A DNA stretch of 64,000 nt from Sphingomonas suaedae (GTDB lineage Bacteria; Pseudomonadota; Alphaproteobacteria; Sphingomonadales; Sphingomonadaceae), in NCBI RefSeq assembly GCF_007833215.1, contig NZ_CP042239.1, forward strand, positions 3,098,001-3,162,000, in the 5' to 3' direction. Within the stretch, counting starts at the first letter, position 1, and each line of letters opens with the position of its first letter. The position numbers and the translations under genes were made by a program. Positions 44,960 through 51,174 of the stretch are shown in pieces. A model generated the notes under the pieces. The model had not been told where the DNA came from. It ran no database searches and saw nothing but the letters and a program-made list of their open reading frames with translations.

Positions 44960-46107
44960 GCGCGATGCGGTCACTGCTATTGATTGGGGCCGCCCTGCTT
45001 GCTGGATGCGCGACGACGCGACCGGCGGAAGTGCGGGTGGCGTTCGACTCGAGCGGTATCACGGCGGCGCGCGCAACCGGCACCGCCGACCGCACCACCG
45101 GCCGTCGCGTCACGCCCGACGATCCGGTGCGGATCGCCAGCATCTCCAAGCTGGTCGTCGCGCTGGGGGTGATGCGAATGGTCGAGGCCGGACAGCTCGA
45201 CCTTGATCGCGACGTTTCCGAGATAGTGGGCTGGCCCGTGCGCAACCCGGCCTTCCCCGAAGCGCCGGTGACGTTGCGGCACCTGCTCTCGCACCGCTCG
45301 GGCCTGATCGACCCGAAGGACTATCGCGTGCCGCTGGGCGAGCAGCTGGCCGATGTCGTTGCGGGACCCGCCTTGTGGGACGCGCAGCACGGGCCCGGCA
45401 CCTATTTCCGCTATTCGAACGTCGCCTTTCCGGTGATCGCCAGCGTGATGGAACGCGCGGGCAACGAGCGGTTCGATCGATTGATGCACCGGCTGGTGCT
45501 CGCGCCGTTGAAGCTCGACGCCTGCTACAACTGGTCGACCTGTTCCGACGCAAAGATCGCGCGCCATGTCGTGCTGTACCGCGCGAGCGGGGAGGTGGCG
45601 CTCGACGATCTGGGCGGCAAGCGCCCCGATTGCCCGGTGATCACGAAGGACGGGTGCGATCTTGCCGGATACCGGCTGGGCGAGAATGGCGCGCTGTTCT
45701 CGCCGCAGGGCGGGCTGCGCGCCTCGATGCGCGATCTGGCGGTCATCGGCGGGATGCTGCTGCGCAACGACGGCAGCTTCCTCAAGCCGGACTCGATCGC
45801 GGAGATTGAGAGCGCGGCGTGGCGCTTCGACGGGACAAACGGCGATACGACGGGTGGGTTCTACTGCCAGTATGGGCTGGCCGTGACGACCCTCCCCACC
45901 GCGCAATCGGGATGCGACGACGATCTGTTCGGCGATGGACGTACGCGCATCGGCCATGCGGGCGAGGCTTATGGCCTTCGCTCGGGCTTCTGGATCGATC
46001 GTGCTGCGGGCACAGGGGTGGCCTTCTTTGCCACCGCGACGCCGCCGATCAGCAAAGGGCGCTCGGCGTTCAGCATCGAGGAAGAGCGTCTCGCTCGTAG
46101 GAAATGA
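44956..46107 (+). CDS. Beta-lactamase-fold serine hydrolase lipoprotein
   Basis: 383 residues. A lipoprotein signal (LLLIGAALLAGCATT) is followed by a class C beta-lactamase / D,D-peptidase fold. The nucleophile is in SISKLV (SxxK), the second motif YSN is in YFRYSNVAFPVI, and a C-terminal GHAGEAYGLRSGF stands in for the KTG box. These serve as esterases, D-aminopeptidases or peptidases of the EstB type, so antibiotic resistance should not be assumed. It starts at GTG 44956 (GTGA overlap with the DUF885 gene); ATG 44965 is an alternative. Confidence 0.88.
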   Translation: MSAMRSLLLIGAALLAGCATTRPAEVRVAFDSSGITAARATGTADRTTGRRVTPDDPVRIASISKLVVALGVMRMVEAGQLDLDRDVSEIVGWPVRNPAFPEAPVTLRHLLSHRSGLIDPKDYRVPLGEQLADVVAGPALWDAQHGPGTYFRYSNVAFPVIASVMERAGNERFDRLMHRLVLAPLKLDACYNWSTCSDAKIARHVVLYRASGEVALDDLGGKRPDCPVITKDGCDLAGYRLGENGALFSPQGGLRASMRDLAVIGGMLLRNDGSFLKPDSIAEIESAAWRFDGTNGDTTGGFYCQYGLAVTTLPTAQSGCDDDLFGDGRTRIGHAGEAYGLRSGFWIDRAAGTGVAFFATATPPISKGRSAFSIEEERLARRK

Positions 46108-46122
46108 AGGAGAAAGTGGGGA

Positions 46123-46178
46123 GCTTCTGTTGCCCGGTGCCCCCCGTACCGCTGGAATCCGCTTCTGTTGCCCGGTGC
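46123..46178. repeat. 18-bp tandem direct repeat at the tmRNA 3' end
   Basis: GCTTCTGTTGCCCGGTGC occurs at 46123-46140 and again at 46161-46178, 38 bases apart. On the minus strand this is the end of the tmRNA coding piece, so one copy may be a duplicate of the functional terminus. Confidence 0.8.
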
Positions 46179-46474
46179 GGTCCAACCGCGCATTTTAGAG
46201 TAATCTTAGACCGTTAGGTCTTGGGATTACGCCGCAATAGCGAGTGCTTCGTTATCGTTGGCACTTGTGTGTATGGGCCGTCGCGGTGGTCCCATTCCGA
46301 ACGAAAGAAGCGCTTTTCAACACACGTCGATCCTGGTTCGGCCCCGTCAGAAACGGTGTCCAGAAATCCTTTCGGTTCTGGCCACCAATTATGGTGGAGC
46401 CGCCGGGTACTGCCCCCGGGTCCGCTGCGTCTATTGCACGCCACAATTTATCGTCATAGCCGGGCGAACCCGGC
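46123..46474 (-). ncRNA. ssrA: tmRNA, circularly permuted two-piece type
   Basis: Rescues stalled ribosomes. On the minus strand the acceptor piece comes first: it ends CGGCTCCACCA at 46392, with its 5' end near 46474. A 46-base spacer follows (46346-46391), then the coding piece starting GGGGCCGAACCAGGATCGAC at 46345. The starts pair as an acceptor stem (GGGGCCG with CGGCTCC). The tag, GCC AAC GAT ... GCG TAA at 46262-46227, encodes ANDNEALAIAA. The 3' boundary is uncertain: an 18-base motif near the end is duplicated (46161-46178 and 46123-46140). Permuted tmRNA is the rule in alphaproteobacteria. Confidence 0.95.
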
Positions 46475-46535
46475 AGGACCGATATAGGGACGCCAAATCC
46501 GATTGCAAAGAGCGGGATTTGGTGTCGGTTGACCT

Positions 46536-46551
46536 GCGGCACCGGCCCGCT
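46536..46551 (+). repeat. Half-copy of the palindromic repeat
   Basis: GCGGCACCGGCCCGCT equals the outer part of the left arm of the palindrome family. The right arm and loop are missing. It lies between the tmRNA gene and the Rrf2 regulator. Confidence 0.6.
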
Positions 46552-46580
46552 GCCGAACCCAAACAAAACAATGGGGATTT

Positions 46581-46595
46581 GGCCTTGTGAAGGCC
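46581..46595. promoter_or_regulatory. Perfect dyad upstream of the Rrf2 gene
   Basis: GGCCTT-GTG-AAGGCC, 26 bases before the Rrf2 start. The location fits an operator bound by the Rrf2 protein itself; this is an inference from position only. Confidence 0.4.
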
Positions 46596-46620
46596 ATAAA
46601 GCGGGAGCAAATAGCGTGCC

Positions 46621-47052
46621 ATGCTGACTCAGCGCTCCCGTTATGCCCTGCGCGCCATGTTGTTTCTCGCGAAGCAGCCACGCGAAGGCGCGCCGACGCC
46701 GATGACGCGGATCGCCGCCGAAGCGAATGTGCCGCGCAAGTTTCTCGAACTGATCCTGGCCGATCTTCGCGAAGCGGGGTTCCTGCATTCGACGCGCGGC
46801 AAGATGGGCGGATATCGCCTGTCGCGCCCCAATCACCTCATTTCGCTGGGTGAAATCGTCCGCGTGATCGAGGGGCCGCTGGCGCTGGTGCCCTGTGTCA
46901 GCCGCACCGCGTACCGCCCCTGCCTGGATTGCAAGGACGAGGCGTCGTGCGCGATCCGCCACGCGATGGCCCGCGTCCGCGACGAGACGGCGCGCATCCT
47001 CGACGGCACCAGCCTGGCGGATGCCACCGCCGAGGATCTCGCCGCAGCTTAG
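46621..47052 (+). CDS. Rrf2-family regulator, probable Fe-S sensor
   Basis: 143 residues. An N-terminal winged helix (LTQRSRYALRAMLFLAKQ, then MTRIAAEANVPRKFLELILADLREAGFLHSTRGKMGGYRL) is followed by a C-terminal cluster of cysteines: Cys92, Cys101, Cys104, Cys110 and His114. The spacing differs from IscR (three Cys and a His within about 15 residues) but such a set could hold a 2Fe-2S or 4Fe-4S cluster. It therefore probably senses iron, oxygen or nitric oxide. No cluster-assembly genes are nearby. A perfect dyad lies just upstream. Confidence 0.88.
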   Translation: MLTQRSRYALRAMLFLAKQPREGAPTPMTRIAAEANVPRKFLELILADLREAGFLHSTRGKMGGYRLSRPNHLISLGEIVRVIEGPLALVPCVSRTAYRPCLDCKDEASCAIRHAMARVRDETARILDGTSLADATAEDLAAA

Positions 47053-47077
47053 TTTGCTGGCGCCTGCCGCAATTGGA

Positions 47078-47536
47078 TCAGGCCGCGCCGTTCCGCTTCT
47101 TCAGCTCGTCGCGAATCTCGCGCAGCAGCACCACGTCCGCCGGATCGGCGGCGGGCGGGGCGGTCCCTTCGGCCTTTTCCTTCTCCATCGTCGCCAGCAG
47201 CCGGTTCACAGATCGCACGATCAGGAACACGATGAAGGCGAGGATCACGAAGTTGATCGCCACCGTGACGAACTGGCCGAAACCGATCAGCGGTACGCCG
47301 GCTTCCTTTAGCGCGGCATAGTTCGTCGGCGCGCCGGTATAGGTTTCCGGAATCGGACCCAGCCGGATGAAGTAGCTCGAAAAATCGAACCCGCCGAAAA
47401 TCCATCCGACCAAGGGCATGATGAGATCGTCGGTGAGCGATTTGGTGATCGTGCCGAACGCCGCGCCGATGATCACGCCGACGGCAAGGTCGAGCACGTT
47501 CCCGCGCGCGATGAAGGTCCGGAATTCCTTGAGCAT
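47078..47536 (-). CDS. mscL: Large-conductance mechanosensitive channel MscL
   Basis: 152 residues. Pentameric safety valve opened by membrane tension in osmotic downshock. The first membrane helix ([34 protein letters not shown]) and the second ([25 protein letters not shown]) are typical, as is the charged C-terminal helix ([12 protein letters not shown]). It converges on the Rrf2 gene and is divergent from the lemA operon. Normal length. Confidence 0.96.
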   Translation of the reverse strand: MLKEFRTFIARGNVLDLAVGVIIGAAFGTITKSLTDDLIMPLVGWIFGGFDFSSYFIRLGPIPETYTGAPTNYAALKEAGVPLIGFGQFVTVAINFVILAFIVFLIVRSVNRLLATMEKEKAEGTAPPAADPADVVLLREIRDELKKRNGAA

Positions 47537-47680
47537 TGGCGTCTCCCTGATGGCTGCGGGGTGACGCTATCCAACGCGTTCGTGCCGCGCAAATATCCGC
47601 TTTCCATTGCGCAGCGGCATGGGGACCCCTAGATTTGCAAGTGTCGTATCGATGCGACACACATTGAGGGGTTTTTCGCG

Positions 47681-48265
47681 ATGAAGTTTCGTCTGGTTGC
47701 CGTGATGGTTTCGGCCGCGCTGCTTTCGGCGTGCGGACTGAACAGCGTTCCGACCGCCGAGGAAAATGCGAAGGCGAAATGGGCGGAGGTCCAGAACCAG
47801 TATCAGCGTCGCGCCGACCTGATCCCCAATCTCGTTTCCACCGTTCGTGCGGCGGGCGGGCAGGAAAAGGCGATCCTGGTCGAGGTGACTCAGGCGCGCG
47901 CCGCGGCGACGCAGGTGCGCGTCAGCGATGCCGACCTGACCGACCCCGCCAAGCTGGCCGCCTATGACCGCGTCCAGGCGGGGGTGACGCTGACGCTTCA
48001 GCGGTTGCAGGAGGCGTATCCGGAGCTGAAGAGCCAGGCGAATTACGCCACGCTGATGAGCCAGCTGGAAGGGACCGAGAACCGAATCGGCATCGCCCGC
48101 CGCGATTACAACGAGGCGGTGCAGAGCTATAACACCACGATCCGCACCTTCCCCGACGCGATCGGCGCCAAGGTCTTTTACGGTGCCAAGCCGATGGTAC
48201 CGTTCCAGGCGACGACACCGGGCGCCGACACCGCGCCCAAGGTGGATTTCGGGAACGCGAGCTGA
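47681..48265 (+). CDS. lemA: LemA family lipoprotein
   Basis: 194 residues. A lipoprotein-type signal (MVSAALLSACGLNS, lipobox Cys18) is followed by the helical LemA fold (WAEVQNQYQRRADLIPNLVSTVRAAGGQEKAILVEVTQARAAA) and the end NRIGIARRDYNEAVQSYNTTIRTFP. LemA proteins are envelope-associated and often precede TPM-domain proteins, as here. Their biochemical role is unclear. Three TPM-type genes follow on the same strand. Confidence 0.92.
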   Translation: MKFRLVAVMVSAALLSACGLNSVPTAEENAKAKWAEVQNQYQRRADLIPNLVSTVRAAGGQEKAILVEVTQARAAATQVRVSDADLTDPAKLAAYDRVQAGVTLTLQRLQEAYPELKSQANYATLMSQLEGTENRIGIARRDYNEAVQSYNTTIRTFPDAIGAKVFYGAKPMVPFQATTPGADTAPKVDFGNAS

Positions 48266-48287
48266 TCGCGCGGTCGGATCGGCGGCG

Positions 48288-48830
48288 ATGACGCTCTTCC
48301 TGCTGCTCGCCGGCGCGGCGCTCGCCGGGTGCGGCGGACCGGCGGAGCGGGTCGCGGAGGCGCCTTGGGGGGCGTCCATGAAGCGCTCCGTCGCGCCGCC
48401 GTTTCCGCTTCCCGCGCTGACCGGGCGCGTAGTGGATAATGCCGATCTTCTGATCGCCGATCAGGAGGCGCAGTTGAGCGCGGCGCTCGCGACGACCGAG
48501 CGTCTGACCCGGCACCAGTTCGTCGTCGTCACACTGCCGTCGCTCGGCGGGCGCTCGATCGAAGAGGTGGGGCTGGCGCTGGGCAATGGCTGGGGAATTG
48601 GCCGCAAGGACTATAATGACGGCGTGCTGCTGATCGTGGCGCCGAACGAACGCAAGGTGCGGATTGAGGTCGGATGCGGTCTTGAGGCCGCTCTGACGAA
48701 TAGCGAGGCGCAGGCGATTATCGACCAGCGCATACTACCCCTTTTCCGCAAGGGCAGGATGGCGGCGGGCATTTTCCGCGGAAGCGCCGCGATCATCCGC
48801 GAGATCGACGAACCAGGAGTAACGCCGTGA
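48288..48830 (+). CDS. TPM-domain lipoprotein (first of three)
   Basis: 180 residues. A lipoprotein signal (FLLLAGAALAGCGGP) leads into a TPM (YgcG/DUF477) domain with the family strand LTGRVVDNADLLIADQEAQLSAAL and NGWGIGRKDYNDGVLLIVAPNERKVRIEVGCGLE. It lacks the membrane helix and Gly-rich tail of its neighbour, so it is the short form. The start ATG 48288 follows the lemA stop by 22 bases. The stop overlaps the next gene start by 4 bases (GTGA). Confidence 0.85.
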   Translation: MTLFLLLAGAALAGCGGPAERVAEAPWGASMKRSVAPPFPLPALTGRVVDNADLLIADQEAQLSAALATTERLTRHQFVVVTLPSLGGRSIEEVGLALGNGWGIGRKDYNDGVLLIVAPNERKVRIEVGCGLEAALTNSEAQAIIDQRILPLFRKGRMAAGIFRGSAAIIREIDEPGVTP

Positions 48831-49639
48831 GGCTGGTCCATCTTTTGCTTGCCCTGATGCTCGCCGCGCTCGCGGGGCAGGCGGCGCAGGCGCAAAGCTT
48901 TCCCAAGCTGACCGGGCGGGTGGTCGATGCGGCCGATCTGCTCAGCCCTGCGCAGGAGGCGGAATTGACTGCCATGTCCGAGGCGACCGAGAAGGCGACC
49001 GGCCGACAGCTCGTCGTCGCCACGGTTCCCGACCTGCAGGACTATCCGATCGAGGATTATGGCTACCGCCTCGCCCGCAAATGGGAAATTGGCCAGAAGG
49101 ACGCCAATAACGGCATCATCCTGCTGGTCGCCCCCAAGGAACGCAAGGTGCGGATCGAGGTCGGCTACGGCCTCGAGCCGATCATGACCGACGCGCTGTC
49201 GGGGATGATCATCCGCGACACGATCATTCCCCGCTTCAAGGACGGCGACATGCCGGGCGGGATCATGGCGGGCGCGGCGGCGGTCAACGAACAGCTCAAG
49301 CTGCCGCTGGAAGCTGCCGAGGCGCGCGCCAAGCAACTGCTCGACAGCGGCAAGACGCGCAAGAAAGATGGCGCAGGCTGGATCGTGCTGGTCTTGTGGA
49401 TCGCCGTGCTGCTGTTCGTTGTCCTGCCGATCATCATCGGCGCGGCGAGTGGCAAAAAGCATCGGCGCGGCCGCGCGCCGGTGGTGATCTGGGGTCCCGG
49501 CTGGGGTAGCGGCGGCGGGTCGTCCTGGGGCGGCGGTGGCAGTTCCTGGGGTGGAGGCGGTGGCGGCTTTGGTGGCGGTGGCGGCTTCTCCGGCGGCGGC
49601 GGGTCGTTCGGCGGCGGCGGCGCATCGGGGGGATGGTGA
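48827..49639 (+). CDS. TPM-domain membrane protein with Gly-rich tail (second of three)
   Basis: 270 residues. A cleavable signal (LLLALMLAALAGQAAQAQ) is followed by a periplasmic TPM domain (about 25-170, LTGRVVDAADLLSPAQEAELTAMSEATEKATGRQL) closely resembling the first copy. Then come one membrane helix (GWIVLVLWIAVLLFVVLPIIIGAA) and a C-terminal Gly/Ser/Trp-rich cytosolic tail (SSWGGGGSSWGGGGGGF). This is the standard YgcG plan. GTG 48827 overlaps the previous gene; the stop overlaps the third TPM gene. Confidence 0.9.
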   Translation: MRLVHLLLALMLAALAGQAAQAQSFPKLTGRVVDAADLLSPAQEAELTAMSEATEKATGRQLVVATVPDLQDYPIEDYGYRLARKWEIGQKDANNGIILLVAPKERKVRIEVGYGLEPIMTDALSGMIIRDTIIPRFKDGDMPGGIMAGAAAVNEQLKLPLEAAEARAKQLLDSGKTRKKDGAGWIVLVLWIAVLLFVVLPIIIGAASGKKHRRGRAPVVIWGPGWGSGGGSSWGGGGSSWGGGGGGFGGGGGFSGGGGSFGGGGASGGW

Positions 49640-50313
49640 TGGCACGGAAATTCACGGCGCAGGAACATGCCACGGTAACCGCCGCGGTCGCGGCGGCCGA
49701 GCGGGGGACCGACGGGGAGATCGTCACGATCGTCACCGACTGGTCCGATCACTATCACGACGTCTCGCTCTATTATGCCGGGGCAGCGATGCTTGCGGCG
49801 CTCGGCCTTTTCGCGGCATTCCCCGGCTTGCTCGACGCCAAGCTCGCCTGGTTCACCGGGGGGTGGGGCGAGGCGGAGCGGCATATCCAGCTGGCGCTGC
49901 TGGTTGTAATTCAGGCGGTGCTGTTCCTCGCGGTCCGTTTCGGGTTCGAGGCGCTGCCGGGGCGCGGCGTGCTGATCCCCGGCGCGGTGCGCGGGCGGCG
50001 GGTGCGGCGGCGCGCGGTGCAATTCTTCAAGGCAAGCGCGGAGAAGCGCACGGCGGACCGTATCGGCGTGCTGCTCTATCTCAGCCTTGCCGAACATCGC
50101 GCGGAAATCGTCGCGGACGCGGCGATCGTGGGCCAGGTCGATGACACAATCTGGGGCGATGCGATGGTCGCGCTGGTCGACAAGATTCGCGCGGGGGACC
50201 CGGCGGGTGGCATGGCTGCCGCGGTGGAGCGCATCGGCGCGGTGCTCGCCGCGCATTTCCCCAAGACCGCGAACGATCCCAACGAACTGCCCGATCGGCT
50301 GATCGAACTGTGA
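49639..50313 (+). CDS. TPM-domain membrane protein (third of three)
   Basis: 224 residues. The TPM domain here is N-terminal without an export signal (FTAQEHATVTAAVAAAERGTDGEIVTIVTDWSDHYHD), with two hydrophobic segments inserted (YYAGAAMLAALGLFAAFPGL; LALLVVIQAVLFLAVRFGF) and the domain continuing after them (KASAEKRTADRIGVLLYLSLAEHRAEIVADAAI). This differs from the usual periplasmic topology. Start ATG 49639 (ATG 49633 is an alternative). The Nudix gene start overlaps its stop by 4 bases. Confidence 0.85.
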   Translation: MARKFTAQEHATVTAAVAAAERGTDGEIVTIVTDWSDHYHDVSLYYAGAAMLAALGLFAAFPGLLDAKLAWFTGGWGEAERHIQLALLVVIQAVLFLAVRFGFEALPGRGVLIPGAVRGRRVRRRAVQFFKASAEKRTADRIGVLLYLSLAEHRAEIVADAAIVGQVDDTIWGDAMVALVDKIRAGDPAGGMAAAVERIGAVLAAHFPKTANDPNELPDRLIEL

Positions 50314-50840
50314 CGCCCGACGCCGACGCGCCGGTCGAAACGGTCTGGCAGGGCAGGTTCATCACCGCGAAGACGCAGGGTCGCTGGGAATATGTCGCGC
50401 GCGCGCGTGGCATTCGCGCGGCGGTGATCGTCGCGATCGACGATGAGGATCATCTGCTTCTGGTCGAGCAATATCGCGTGCCGTTGGGGCGCGCCTGTCT
50501 CGAATTGCCTGCGGGGCTGATCGGCGACGAAGAGGATGGCGAAACGGTCGAAACGGCCGCTGCGCGCGAGCTGGAGGAGGAGACCGGCTATCGCGCCGGC
50601 CGGATCGAATCGCTGGGGGAATATTTCTCCTCCCCCGGCATGGTCAGCGAGAGCTTCACCTTGGTCCGCGCGCACGTCCTGACCCGAATCGGCGATGGCG
50701 GCGGCGTGGAGGGGGAGGGGATCACCGTCCATCGCGTCCCCCGTAGCGACGTGCCGCAGTTCGTCGCCGATTGCCGTGCGCGCGGCATGGCGATCGACGT
50801 CAAATTGCTGTTGGTGCTGGGTCAGTCGCTGCTGGGATAA
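50310..50840 (+). CDS. Nudix hydrolase, ADP-ribose pyrophosphatase type
   Basis: 176 residues. Hydrolyses a nucleoside diphosphate linked to another moiety, most likely ADP-ribose. The Nudix box is complete (GLIGDEEDGETVETAAARELEEETGY, fitting GX5EX7REUXEEXGU with an insertion), and ELPAGLIG just before it is typical of ADP-ribose pyrophosphatases. The start is GTG 50310, overlapping the previous gene by 4 bases, so it belongs to the lemA/TPM operon. Confidence 0.88.
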   Translation: MTPDADAPVETVWQGRFITAKTQGRWEYVARARGIRAAVIVAIDDEDHLLLVEQYRVPLGRACLELPAGLIGDEEDGETVETAAARELEEETGYRAGRIESLGEYFSSPGMVSESFTLVRAHVLTRIGDGGGVEGEGITVHRVPRSDVPQFVADCRARGMAIDVKLLLVLGQSLLG

Positions 50841-50882
50841 AGGCGTTCGAAGCCTGCCAGCGGTCGAGAAGTTCAGCCGGCA

Positions 50883-51164
50883 TCACCGGAAATTGTCGGC
50901 ATAAGCCTGCAATTTCAGCTTACGTTCGGGGGCGGGGACGACATGGACGTCGATCCCTTCGCGCGCTGCATAATCCTGTGCCGCCTCCAGCGTCGGAAAG
51001 TTGAGTCGCAGCTGCGCGCGCGTGTCACCGGATCCCGCCCAGCCGGTCAGCGGGTCGGGACGCTGCTTCTCGTTCGATTCGAATTCGAGCACCCAGCGGT
51101 CGGTGCGGGCGCGGCCCGACTGCATCGCGTTTTTGGGCCGTTGATAGATGCGTGCGCTTGCCAT
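50883..51164 (-). CDS. NADH dehydrogenase accessory subunit, NDUFS4-like
   Basis: 93 residues of the ETC complex I NDUFS4 family. The pattern ARIYQRPKNAMQSGRARTDRWVLEFE, then DPLTGWAGSGDTRAQLRLNFPTLEAAQDYAAREGI, and the ending RKLKLQAYADNFR are close to the mitochondrial 18-kDa subunit core. It stabilises the peripheral arm of complex I in alphaproteobacteria and mitochondria. The nuo operon is not in this window, so the gene stands alone. ATG 51164 is chosen because frames further upstream have no family match. The hrpB stop is 10 bases upstream on the same strand. Confidence 0.92.
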   Translation of the reverse strand: MASARIYQRPKNAMQSGRARTDRWVLEFESNEKQRPDPLTGWAGSGDTRAQLRLNFPTLEAAQDYAAREGIDVHVVPAPERKLKLQAYADNFR

Positions 51165-51174
51165 GGTCCGCCCT

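Noticed and set aside
44956..46107. An antibiotic-resistance beta-lactamase
   Set aside because: The SxxK and YSN motifs fit the wide serine-hydrolase family, but the KTG box is GHAG-like and the gene is coupled to a DUF885 peptidase. Resistance is not supported.
46392..46474. A separate tRNA gene
   Set aside because: The stretch ends with CCA and has a T-arm, but its acceptor stem pairs with 46345-46339 and it lacks an anticodon arm. It is the tmRNA acceptor piece.
46221..46590. Protein genes across the tmRNA region
   Set aside because: Frames on both strands are open here, but the minus strand has the tmRNA acceptor stem, CCA end and tag peptide. The frames end in RNA structure, not in protein motifs.
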